The notes under the pieces were generated by a model. That model was given only the letters and a program-made list of their open reading frames with translations, had not been told where the DNA came from and did not search any database. Made by a program: the position numbers and the translations under genes. A stretch of 64,000 bases of DNA from Euborellia annulipes. Its lineage: Eukaryota > Arthropoda > Insecta > Dermaptera > Anisolabididae. Below, piece after piece: positions 45,001 to 56,700 of the stretch. The first letter of the stretch is position 1, and each line of letters starts with the position of its first letter. Where the stretch lies: contig JAKCPI010009403.1 of assembly GCA_023213315.1 (NCBI GenBank), forward strand, positions 1 through 64,000. The letters run 5' to 3'.

Positions 45001-48000
45001 GAAATGATATGCTTCTTGTTGCGCCAGTAATTATTAATAGAACTTTGACATTTTTGATTGCAGATAACTTGATTTTTTCAAATGGAACCACAGATCTTTT
45101 TTCATTGGTTTGCGTGCAACATCTTATTAGTTATTATTAATAATTCGGGCCGAAAAGAAGTCTTGTTTTATTTCGTCTTTGATCATTTAGTTATATTTTT
45201 ATAACTTGACTTTTTAAAATGTTTGTCTCTCTCAATAATCAGCTCCAGAATGCCTAATGGTGAATGCTCACCTGTTTGGAGGCATCAAAATAAAAAAAAT
45301 AATTTAAAAATTGCTTTTATAATTATTTATATATTTATTAATACTTTTAGATAGTAGATTAATTATACTTTTATTTAATATTCAAGGTATTTCATTCCTC
45401 TGCTTATTTTTGAGTTTGGTCTTTATTCCACTCAAACCCATTTCCTTGCCATTGATTGCAGATACTTCTAATCTACGAGGCTCTCATTACCGTGTAAATA
45501 TAAATATTTATTATTAATATTGGAAAATTTTTAATTTTTCTTTCTACAATAATTTTTTTTTTCAATAGCAATCATTTCGTGTTGCGGATTTTACTGATCA
45601 ATTTGATCCAGGCACATTGATTTTAACCCAGGCTCGAAAGGAATCATCATATGGTTATGTAGATAGAAGGTATTAATATAATATAAATAATATTGCCAAT
45701 AGATAACATCATACAAATAAAAGTATGCACTCTCAATCAGGGCCGCCGAGAGGTCCCAGGGCTGCAATTAATACGCCCCCCCCCTCATATCTATTTTTTT
45801 AAATATTACATATTTTTATAAAAATATTAATATTTTTTTTTAATCAAAATAATTTTAAATTTTTCATTAGAAATTTAAGGTTGATACACAAAGAGAAGGC
45901 CCATGCTTCCCCTGAAATTCACCTCCTCCCCTGTTCCTTGTCGGCGGGTCACAAGTCAGTTAAATTTATTTTTAAAAATTTTCACTCTTTTCCTCTTTTT
46001 CCCTTAAGATCTTTATAAAAAATTGATATTCTAATATTATCTCTAAAGAACATTATTACATGATTATATGTGATGCACTACTACCGTACATTAGGGTGGA
46101 GCGAAAAACATTTTTCTCGAAATTCACATTGCCTGAGTTATTATATATATGTTAAACAGGCTAAAACTGTCTTCAAATTTTAGCTCAAAATATTTGCCAT
46201 CTTGAAGTTCCACAACCCAAGGATATATTTCGTTATATAGTGAGGTTCAGGCATACTTTATTTATACCATTTGGTATCCAAATGATTTAAATATATATTC
46301 ATTGGACTACGTTTTTATTTTTGAATTGCTTTATTAAAACGCTATTGTTGGATGTTAACGCAAAAACATGGCATTTAAAAAAAAATTTTCTCATTTCCCA
46401 TACTATACCTATATCTCTGTATTTTCGAAAAATTAATGTTTTCTTGTTTCTTTCTAATAATTTTTGAAAAACAAAACTTTTGTAAACACAAAAATTAAAT
46501 TAAATAAATTAATTTTTTAACATTTTTGATGCTATTTTCCTTTTTTGACTCCCTGTGTGGAACCTGATGACGATGAGGGATTGCGCTGGGATTTATTTGC
46601 AGTGAGTTTTTATATTTTTTTTTTTTTTACTAAATAGCACCATTTGTTGAGTCAGAATATATTAAAATTAAAAAAAAAAAATTTACCTTTTTCTCTCTAT
46701 CCTACTGTATTTACTGTAAATCGTTATACTTAGAGCCTACATATTTTTAATTTCTTTATTTCTACAAAGGAAATTATACACACACTAATTACACCTCTAG
46801 GATAGAGAATGTTTACTTAATTTTAAGGTTCCCATCCTGTTCTCAACTTTTTTTCCCTCGTTATCCTTTTTAAAAAATATATTTTTTGGGGGCCGCCTAA
46901 ATCGCGATGCCGCCTCCTATTCTCTGATAACAAAACAAATCAATCAATTTAAAATTATTTATAAAATTTTCACCATTTTAATTTTTATATGTTTATATTA
47001 TTAATTGAATATATATTTTTCTTAATAGCTGCTGGCAAAATTTTAAGACATTTTTCCAATTTGGTTGCTTTCGCTGGTGCACGAGAGGTCATATAATACC
47101 ACCGAATAGACCACTTTATCGGGATGATGTCTTCTATTCACACAGTTTAGCTCGATTACCACAATATGAAGAATCAGGGATAATCGGATATCATATGAGT
47201 GTAACTCATTTTAACGTTCGTAGAAAAGGAATTAGAGCATGGTTTCCCGAATCTCTAACAAACGCTTTGGGAAATATGCTTTCCATAAAAATGTTGATTT
47301 CAATTGGATTTATTTCAATTTGTTTAACAAATATTTTGTATTCAATGGGAGTGTTTCTCCCCTGTATTTATGCCCCAAGTAAGTAATATACATGTATTTA
47401 TCTATAAATATTTTTCATTTTTTTCTTAAGCGCTCACACTTTTTTCTCATTCACACTCATACATGGACCCTGTTATGCAATGGTGTGTCAAAGACCAAAA
47501 AATTCAAAATTGAGTTAAGCACGGAATTTTGTTTCAAATGCTTTAATTAATAGTATTTTTTATGAAATATGTCCTAAAAAAATTTATAATTAATGTTACT
47601 TGCATAATTGACAACAAAAATTATATATAATCCAATGAAAACAAACAACTTTAATGTTGATTTTCTCAAAACTCGATGTTTGGTCTTTGACACACCATTG
47701 CATAACAGGGTCCACATGTGAGTACAGTCTTTTCGGCAACTTAGGCCATATAAGACTTTGGACGATAACCGTTATTTGGGGTTCAGGCATTCTTATTTAA
47801 GCCATTTAGTATCCAAATGGCTTAAATAAAATCATCGGACTGCCTGCGATCCAAACCCACGACACTTGGTATACAGCACGCTAACCCCTATACCAAACTC
47901 AGGGCACAACTTTCTCTTACCGAATAGATTTTTATAAAATGCAATATGTTTTGCTTAATCAAAATTCATAATTTTTTCAAATCCCTTGAAAGACATACGC

Positions 48001-50191
48001 TTGAAATTATTCAGGCTTGCAGTTTTATTCGTCGTCCCAGGGTGTAGGTGGGTTGTTTGTAAATTAAAAAGATTACTCACTCTGGGACGACGAATAAAAC
48101 TGCAAGCCTGAATAATTAGGACTTCTCGTCTACAAAATACGATATTAATACGCTTGAAAATTTGACTGTCCGGTTGAAGGGGATGACGTATCCTCGAAAC
48201 GTTTACATCACAAATTAAATAAAAAGCCTTTTATTTATTTAATTCCTTTTGGCTGAATCCTTAACTACCTACATATCTTTATATTAATTTTTTTTTATTC
48301 CTTTCGGCCACTTAGGACATATACTTTCATAGACTTTCTACAATACTATTATTATTGAGGGAGGGAGGGGGCAGGCATATTTATTTATATCATTTGTTAT
48401 CCAAATGATTTAAATAAATTCAGGGAACTGCCTGGGATCCGAACTCGCTCCTCTTGACTTAGATTATCGTTATTGACTTTTATCAACAACCCTAATTTAT
48501 CGGCCCCGGGGGAGTGTGGATATTAAATAAAAGTTTAGAAATAGGCTAAATGTAAAATTAATTTAATATAATATAAAATAAAATTTCTGTATTTATTAAG
48601 ACTAATTAAAAAATTGTAGAAAAAATGGAACAAATGGGAGTTAACCCAGATATTGCTTGGAAAATAGTTCCAGTCATTGGTGCATCATATATAGTTGGAA
48701 GATGTCTCACTGGCCTTATTTCGTCTTTTACTAAATTAAGTCCACTTATCTGTGCTGCAGTTAATTTTGGGCTGACTGCTGTTATTGTGTTCATTGGAGG
48801 ATTCTTTGACGATATCACAGTGAATTTTGTTTATGTGGCAGGATTCGGAACTTTTATAAGTACACATTTTTTATTTATATTATTTATCTTTAGATCAAAA
48901 TTGGATCGGATTTTAACATCCTTCTATTTATATTAATATAATAATAGAGGCGTGTCCTCAAGGCAAGGGCGAATCTCGGGGGAGGGGGATTAACTCCCTG
49001 TACCCGTCCTTGACTCAAGGGCAATTTACCCCCTTTACCCCCCCCCCTGTACCCGTCCTTGGCTCAGGGGTAAAGGGGATAACCCCCTCCCCAAAATTTG
49101 AGAACAAATTTTATGGGGGAATTAAATTTTATTTTTAATATAAAATTTTAAAAATTAATACTTAAAAATTTGATTTGTATTTAAATTCTGGTAAACAAGT
49201 ACAGAATGCTCCTTTAATTTACCGAAAGTAAGAAAAAATTGTGTGCTCTGCGACCAGTCACACCTGATTTCCCCCCCCCCCTCCTCTGAATCCGCTCTTG
49301 CGTGCCCTACTGTTAGTTTAAGCAACTTTCCAATGGAAATTCACACTAGGATAAAAAGTATATCGGTATAACCCTTTTTGAGAAAATTATTTAACTTTAG
49401 TTTAACTCTCAATCCAAAATAAAGATCCTTCTCCTACTTATATTGAGTTTTTATATTTAGATATAATCCCTTCGCTGGCAGGGCTGGATTTATGATTTGA
49501 AGCCTGTAGGTTGTACTTATTGAAATGTCGCCTATGCACTCGTAGGGCGCCGAATGCGCACGAAACGAAGTGAAGCGCACTGCAAATCTTTGGGTAAAAT
49601 ACCTTAAAAGTGTCATTTTTTAATATTAGGGGAGTAACGAGAAGGGAGATGGTTAAATACTCTCTCCCTACTCCATTTGCATTTATTTGAAAATTTAACA
49701 ATAAAACCGGCGAAAGATCCTGCTTAATGCTAAACAGGAAAGGGCCTTAAAATAATCATAACCCCTCCAGAAGCAAATCTTGGTTGCTATCAGCAAAACT
49801 ATATAGGCCTACTCACAAAATTGATAATTAATTAATCTCTTTTACAGGTGGATATCCCATATATAGAACTCTTATTATAGTCGATAATTTTGGAATTGAA
49901 AAGCTCTCAAATGCAGTAGGATATATTTATATGTGTTTTGGACTTGGAACATTTATTGGAATACCTGTAGCTAGTGAGAATATTTAAATTAATTTTATCT
50001 TTTATAAATAAACTATAAATTAATAAATTTTTATTTCAGGTATGATTGAGAGATCATCCGGAGGTTTTTTAATGATAAATATATATGGTGGGCTATGTTT
50101 TATTTTATCTATGGTTTTAACATTGTTACTAAAACCTTGTTTGAGATTGGATAGAAGATTTGGAAAAGCTGATACCGGGTATATACTGTAA
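42098..50191 (+). CDS. Monocarboxylate-transporter-like protein (SLC16 family)
   Basis: Nine GT-AG exons: 42098-42317, 43573-43716, 44023-44208, 45387-45493, 45569-45669, 47029-47378, 48620-48859, 49848-49973, 50040-50191. Phases agree throughout and give 541 residues. The family signature PPDGGWGWCVV opens TM1 (residues 14-24). FYFDEYRALATSIS with GSGIG matches the conserved TM5 motif of MCTs. A cytosolic loop of about 130 residues (exons 4-6, RPLYRDDVFYSHSL and YHMSVTH, typical of arthropod members) separates two six-helix halves. The C-terminal half has VGRCLTGLISSF, YRTLIIVDNFGIEKLSNAVG and FGLGTFIGIPVA. The family moves lactate, pyruvate or other small acids with protons across the plasma membrane; the substrate here is unknown. 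An in-frame TAA at 42,086 precedes the ATG, but a TATTCAG just before it could be a splice acceptor. An AATAAA lies at about 50,242. Confidence 0.93.
42470..42718. mobile_element. hAT-like MITE with 8-bp TSD
   Basis: Ends CAGCGGCGTAACTAG and TGGATACGCTACTG; perfect duplication AGTATATT (42,462-42,469 and 42,719-42,726). It lies in SLC16 intron 1. Confidence 0.87.
43138..43340. mobile_element. Solo hAT-like end
   Basis: CAGTTTAGCATTTCCCAACC at 43,134 resembles hAT ends. It is followed by CATGGGCCGGCGATTTTATT and a G-run at 43,258-43,272. No partner end was found. Confidence 0.35.
44402..44515. mobile_element. Truncated hAT-like fragment with G-runs
   Basis: CATGGGCGTACCCAGGATCA is the terminal type whose inverse GGATACGCCCATG is seen at 50,350. 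Two long G-runs (44,429 and 44,462) carry GGCAGATCATGG-like units. SLC16 intron 3 is otherwise without recognised features, apart from a TACAGGGTGTAACG mariner-type end at 44,740. Confidence 0.4.
45735..46560. other. SLC16 intron 5, repeat scraps
   Basis: CAGGGCCGCCGAGAGG at 45,740 looks like a transposon end with C-runs after it. A SINE-A body fragment (ATTTGGTATCCAAATGATTT) lies at 46,280. A CTGATGACGATGAGG stretch near 46,565 is too short to call. Confidence 0.35.
47425..47906 (-). repeat. SINE-A interrupted by a foldback
   Basis: CACACTTTTTTCTCATTCAC resumes after the insert with CAGTCTTTTCGGCAACTTAG, GATAACCGTTATTTGGGG and TATCCAAATGGCTTAAATAA, then a tRNA-like head in antisense (CGATCCAAACCCACGA) near 47,850. 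It lies in SLC16 intron 6. Confidence 0.7.
47464..47714. mobile_element. TGGACC foldback MITE nested in SINE-A
   Basis: Inverted ends TGGACCCTGTTATGCAATGG and its inverse match perfectly for about 36 bp through GTGTGTCAAAGACC. The target duplication is not clear by eye. A partial relative is at 10,960. Confidence 0.75.
48000..48270 (+). repeat. GAAAC-core foldback family
   Basis: Perfect arms TTCAGGCTTGCAGTTTTATT and AATAAAACTGCAAGCCTGAA contain CGTCGTCCCAGGGTG / CTCTGGGACGACG. Downstream, GTTGAAGGGGATGACGTATC is followed by CTCGAAACGTTTACATC and the family tail CCTTTTGGCTGAATCC. Confidence 0.7.
48286..48460 (-). repeat. Diverged SINE-A
   Basis: TTCGGCCACTTAGGACATAT, ATCATTTGTTATCCAAATGA and GGAACTGCCTGGGATCCGAA are in SINE-A antisense order; the A-box end of the head is lost. 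Confidence 0.55.
48964..49305. mobile_element. GGGCGAAT-type MITE with internal duplication
   Basis: CAAGGGCGAATCTCGGGGG on the left and CTGAATCCGCTCTTG on the right are inverted. Flanks CGTGTCCT and CGTGCCCT agree at 7 of 8 bases if the left end starts at CAAGG. An internal unit CTGTACCCGTCCTTG occurs twice. A decayed 90-bp hairpin unit lies at 49,190-49,275. It lies in SLC16 intron 7. Confidence 0.6.
49306..49846. other. Rest of SLC16 intron 7
   Basis: Contains a CGCACGAAACGAAGTGAAGC block near 49,560. The overlapping open frames at 49,434-49,701 on - have no supported function. Confidence 0.4.
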
Positions 50192-50761
50192 TATAATTGT
50201 CACTCTTAATCTAATCAAAAAAAAAATTTTGATTAGGTGAATAAAGATTTTTAAGATGATTTTGAATATTTGTTATTTACAAAGTTGAATATTGAGGATT
50301 AAATGAATAAAAATAGGGGGTTTTTTGACCCCCCCTTCCGTTTCGCGTTGGATACGCCCATGATTCAGGCTGTGACTTATTATATTTGATTTTTTTGTAT
50401 TTTCCGCCCATATAAATTTAATTTTCGTTTACCGCCTACACCATTCCGTCGTGTATCGATAGAGGCACTCGTCTACAGTTTGGGAACCACTACTATAAAG
50501 GATAGAAATAAGGAATTTTTAATTAAGAAAAATGAATATGTATTTTCCAAAAATTAAATTATATGGGATACACTTTAAAAAAATATAACAATTATATATA
50601 TTTAACTATTCAAACATCGATATAAAATAATAATTAAAAGTCAATTAATTATATATAATTTACATTGAATATATAATAGTTAAATTTATTATTACCACCG
50701 AAGTTTTGAATAAAATTCGTATTATATTTTTATTTGTTTAATAATTCACTTCAATTATCAT

Positions 50762-53700
50762 CTAACACCATTTATCTTTAACAGTTTGTGCTTTTACAAA
50801 ATTATAGGCTTGGTGAAGTGACGAAGCCGGAGATGGCCATCGGAGAGCAGAATTTTGTTGATTGTTATTAATATTTACAGGAGCTGGCGGGGCTTCTGCT
50901 TTATGTTTTCTTTTTGTTGGCTTCCGATAGGCTGTAATATTTTGTGTCAAACTTGTGGACGAGGTAGAAGACACGTGAGTGAGAGTTTGTTGCTGTGAAA
51001 TTTGGTGATTTTGTGATGAGACACATTGCAAACTTGTTGCTTTATGTAACGACATACGAATTGGTTTTTTTGGAGGTGCTGGCCGAGAGGTTTGTTGTAA
51101 AGATAATCGAGAGGCAGTGGTTGATTCACTATTATAATCAGTTGTAGCGTCATGCTTATTATGATGATGATTATGATGGTGATGGTGGCGTGGTGAAATA
51201 GGTTCTGAATCAAAATCAAGAGATTTAACTGATCTTGCGTCTGCTCGATAGAGTATCGTAGATTCCCTTGGTGGTGTTGTTGTTGTTGTTGTATTCCCTT
51301 CAGCCTCCGATCGAACACTTCGAGTATCATGATTTTTTCGATGGTGTGCATGATAATGATGATGATGATGATGTGATTTGCGCCTTGCTGATACCTCCGT
51401 GAGTTCATTAACTGCTCCTGCAGCTGCAGCTACAGCCGAATCTAAAGCATTTGTACTGCGTGAAGTATGCAATCGATGCATCCGGAGATCTTCTTTTTCA
51501 GTTCGGCTATTTATATTATTATTTTCAACTCCAATAGGAATATGAGTTATGAGAGTAGTAACCTGAAACAATAAAATAGATTATCATTACTGCTTATGAA
51601 AAATAATTATTTTACTTTAATAAAGTGTTTTCCAAACTTTTTTTTATGTCTTCGTTATTTCATTTTCATTATACTGTATTTTATTTTTGAAAAAAAAAAT
51701 AAATAAATAAATAAAAATAATCAAAGTTGAAAATTACATTTATATTTATCCTAATTTACTAAGTTTATAAAATATTAATATGATATAATAACTATAGAGT
51801 AAATTGCTCAGGGGCCCACATCTTGTGGGTACGTGAATGGCGACCACGAACTACCCGAGCTGGGACTTACAGTCTTTCTGTTCTTTACATGTCTCTCCCT
51901 TCTATTTTCAACAGACGTCAGACCGTGCGACGTTCTATTTCTTCCGGACGTAAAAAACCCATTCCGCAGATCCCTTTCCCGCCGACCCCGCACCGAGAGA
52001 TTAAGGCGAAGATAGAAGAAAAAGAATTATAGAGTAAATACCTGAGGTCCTTTTTGGAACACTTGAATGGTTGGTTTGCTTGTTGAGTTGGGACAAGAGG
52101 AACTAACAATTGAATTTTGCGTTTCCGGTGTTGTCGAGGTTGTTGCGATTGAGAGAGTCTCTTCAGAGACCACGCCGGATTCGCTGCGATCACTCTTATC
52201 CGTTTTGCATCTCTCTAACAATTCAGACACTTGTTCCTCCAGATAGGAAATCCGATGGGTGAGACGAACATTTTCGGCTCGTGCTGAATCACGCGCACGA
52301 TCTGCCTCTTCGGCACGTTGTTGTGCAGCATTTGCATCGTGACGCAATCCGATTACTTCAGCAGCCAACGGTGCCGGACGAACACGAATGACAACAAGTT
52401 GAGCCGGGGAAGGTGAAATTGTTAGAAGTCGAATCATTTCTTCTTTATTGCGTGTCAGGATTATTTTTCCATTTACTTCGAGCAACCTAAAAATCATTTA
52501 ATGTGAAATAATAGGAAAAATTAAATTATAATTAGTATAATTTATGATATGACTAAATGGCCCTATACGGCAACTGCTTAATCTACTGTAGTCTACAATT
52601 ACTCTTTAAATAATGGCGATTGTATTTAGAAATTTCTTTTGAACTTAAAAAAAAAAGTAAAATAAAAACCATGAACCCCTGAATGTAGATGTCCGGTCTT
52701 ACACTTCTGGTTAGCTGGCTCTCTTAGTTGTTAGCTCCTAAGAAAAGAAAAATTATTATGTAAAAAATAAAAAAAAAATAGAAACTAAATATATTTCATT
52801 TATATTCTATGCTGACGTTTCGGTCCTGGTTAACAGCTTCCTCAGAGCTTGAGAACTGTCAATATAGGCATACAATCAAATATTCATTCATTCATATATG
52901 TAGTGAGGGGGGGGGAACCTGTATTATAAAATTGTATTTTCTGAATTATTATTCAATCATTTAACATATTAATATCATTAATTATATTTAACTTAAGTTT
53001 TTGTGTTCACTACATATATGATTGAATATTTGATTGTATGCCTATATTGACAGCCAGCAAGCTCTGAGGATCGTCAACCTGGACCGAAACGTCAGCATAG
53101 AGGGCCTAATAAATGAAATATATTTAGCAGCCATACTTTTATTTTTTACATATTAACGATTATCCAGCTATAAAATACACATCTTGTAACATCTACTAAG
53201 AAAAATCAATAATTCATCATTGAAAAAAGAAATAAAATATGTATGTTATGACAATTTTCTATACTACTAATACCTATCAAAGATTATACCAAAATAAGAA
53301 AAGATTCATACGTCGCCAGCCTTTGGCTGCTCGCGCAGCTAGCCATGGAACTTCTTCACTTTTAGAATAATCAATTTTTTATTTGTTTATAAATTCTTCA
53401 AGACTAATGAAGGGGGAGGAGGGTTTGACTTCTGAATACCCCTTTTCTATACCACTTTTATTCAGATTACATCTTAACTTTGAAGCAGATGACAGAGAAA
53501 TTAGAAACGTCAACAAAGTGATTAAAATCTCAAAATAAAATACAAGTCCAAATAATTTATTTATTTATTTATTTAATTTATCCTTCAACTGTCAAACATG
53601 TTTGTTATATTCTAAAAATATAGCCCTAGGCCCTATTTCATTCGGTATGCCCTCCCACATTGATGAGTGACAAAAAAAAGATCAAAATATATGTATATTT

Positions 53701-56700
53701 AGAATTGTTAAAAAAAAATTTCTTATTTTTTTAAAATCATTAGATAAGGTAATTTACATTTATTTTTACATCGAGTACCAAAAGTTATAAAAATTTTGTT
53801 TGTTTGCATGTTTCAACAAATTTCTCAAATATTTTCATTTTTTATAGAGACCCTTGCAATAAATTCACCAATTGGGTTTCAAATATTAATGTTTCTATTG
53901 GTAACTAAATTTATCCTGAATTTTATTAAGACAATTTTCTTAGGAAAATGAAGAGTACATAAACTTGGTGAAGTATTTAAGACAAATCTAATTGAAAGCG
54001 CCTCAGATTCAAATTAAATTTTATAAAAAAATGATTGTGTACCCAGGGAGGCCCTTCCTCCTCCTCTCCTTCTTTGAACAGAAAAAATATTAATATTATT
54101 CATTGAAAAGTTTTGAATTCCGACCTAAAAAATAATAAATCATTATAACCCCCATTTCTCTCTTATCCAATAAATGCGCTTCTACATCTCCGCCTCATCT
54201 ACATAAAAAATTTTGGCTCCATCCTTAACGAAATCCTGGGTACAACCCCATAAAATTTAAGAAAGATTTATGCTATATCAAGTTACAAAAAATTTAGTCT
54301 AAATTTTTTATCGGATGAAGGACACTATATACGGATAATTGATGGTCTAGTGAGCAGAGTATTCAATAATAGTTTTTTATTTTCTCGTCTAAAGAGCCGT
54401 AATTTGTTCCATACTTAAAACTGTACGCCCTCATTTCCTGAGGAAGGCTCATTTATTATTTTTTTACTCTATTCATGACACAAACTTCACATATTACAAG
54501 AAAATGATGATTATAGTTTATTAAAAAAAAAAACTTAGGAAAAGAAATATTTTTTTTTCTCATCTTCTCCGAGATAATAAATTCCTCAAATATTTTAATA
54601 AATAATTAGACATATATACACCTTATAAAATGATTTTTCTGATGTTTCACGCTATGCACAGATGAGGAAGTTCAAATGCGTGATTCCGGTATGAATCACA
54701 AAGTTCATGAACAAAATTTCATCTCGGATGGCTGCACTTTTTTAGTTTTTGCTCTTTTTTTTATTTACAATACAAATGAAGTTTGTTTAAATGCTTATTC
54801 AAAAAAAAAAAAAAAAAAATGATCAAATAAATAAAATAAAAAAGAGAGAGTGAGAGAGAAACTGACCGGTCGCCCTTGTGAAGCCCTGCACCTTCGGCCG
54901 CCCACTCGACGAACAATCCGGGAGTTCCTTCCCTTGGGCCGGCACCAAACCTCGGACTCTTCGGATCGTATTCCACTTCGACTGCATGAAGGGTCGCTTC
55001 GCCACTACCACGGATACATCTGTAGAAGAGAATTCTTATTAATTACTAGTACATAAAATAATTATTAGTTAACAAACTAAATGAGAGGGTGGGAATTGGA
55101 GAATAATTAACCTCTGACATAAATTTTAGTGACTACTCTACTGAATGTAATAATATTATTTAGGGCAATGGTCTAATTTAACTGAAATAGTTAAAAACGG
55201 AAGTAAAAGTTATGTCAATAACCCCTTCTTCGTCTATTCTAGTCAAAGTTCAACTCTCTCTCAGAACCATTTGAATTTCAATTAAATAACTATACAGTAT
55301 TTGGAAAACAAATTTATAATATTTTGACAGAACGTTAGAATTTTATTAAAGTTATTGCAATATTTCTATTATTGAAATGTTAGTAGATTTTCATGATCAA
55401 GGTAACTAGTCTACCGGGTGACTCAGAATTGATAACATTCCTTTTTCTTTCACTCTCTCGTTTCATGTTAATGAAAACACCAAGGTCCCAGCTGATTTTA
55501 TTTTCAATGACAAAACCTACCAAAATAAATAAATCTAAAAAGAAGTTTTTATTTTATTTAGTCTTTTTCGGCATCTGAATCCATTTAGATCTCGTCTCTT
55601 TTTATTTTAGAATATTTAAATTTTTTTGTAATATTTTAAATAGTTAATTTTGAATTTATTTTAGATAATTCCTCTTATAATTAGGAATAAAGTAAAATTT
55701 TTTCTAACAATTGAGATTATGGTGTAGATTGTGTCATTTGTTAATTGTTGCCTTTTTTTTTATTTCATTTAATGTCTTTTTCGTCATCTGAGGCTGTCCC
55801 TATTTATTCCATTTGATTGGTAGCCAATTCAAATATAAATTTTTTCCACATGATACGATCTCCATTTTGGCTAAAAATTTGAATAACTTTGTTTTTGAAT
55901 TCTATATTATCAATATAAGTTAAATATATGAAAATGTTAGAGTTTTTGTTTCTTTGATTTTTTATTTATCATAATTTGTGACATTACCAGGCCATAGAGA
56001 TCCATGTTAGATCAATTTTGATTACAACTACATATATATCTTCTTTTAGAGAATTAAAGAAACCACTGACATTAACCGAGTATTGAAATTCATTTTTTTT
56101 TTCTTGTCTTATTTTTTAATTAAGATAGAATCATTAATTAAAAGTGAGACAAAATCTATAGAGAAAATAATGACTCTAAAGAGGTCTTTATAAAAATCAT
56201 TTTATCTAACTAATTAAACTCTAAATTAAGATTATAATTAAACAATCGACAAAGTATATGGCATTGAACCGAAAGGAGGAAAGAAGAAGAAAGGAGGAAT
56301 TGATGTTGACCAAAAAAGAGTATAGAGAATAGCAATATTTAGGGTGCCAAAAAAAAGAATTTTAAAGGCGCTCATTCATATCAGAAATTGACTATTAGCA
56401 GTGGTTCCCAACCAGTGTGCCGCGGCACCAAAGGACACAAGAATGCCTAAGGGGTGCCGCGAGATATTTAAAGTAAAGAGGCGGAAAAATAAAGTTTTTT
56501 CTTAACGAAAAAAAAAAAAAGCTAAAAAGATTTTCACCGAAGGAACACTGGTCTAAATGGCATCAGATGCGAAAAAAAAATTTTGGACTCATACCAGTAA
56601 ATTATTGATATTTATATATAAAAAAATCAATCCACAATAGTATTATAAATGCAATAATGTCATTCACAAAGTATGATTTTTCCTTTTATATAAACACCCA

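Noticed and set aside
44877..45140. 87-residue open frame on + in SLC16 intron 3
   Set aside because: No splice borders or family motif; a mariner-type end (TACAGGGTG) lies just upstream, so it is probably repeat-derived.
50947..51408. 153-residue open frame on -, overlapping the last PDZ-gene exon
   Set aside because: It is an out-of-frame shadow of the exon; the Ile-rich protein is the shifted reading of CAT repeats that encode the His tracts.
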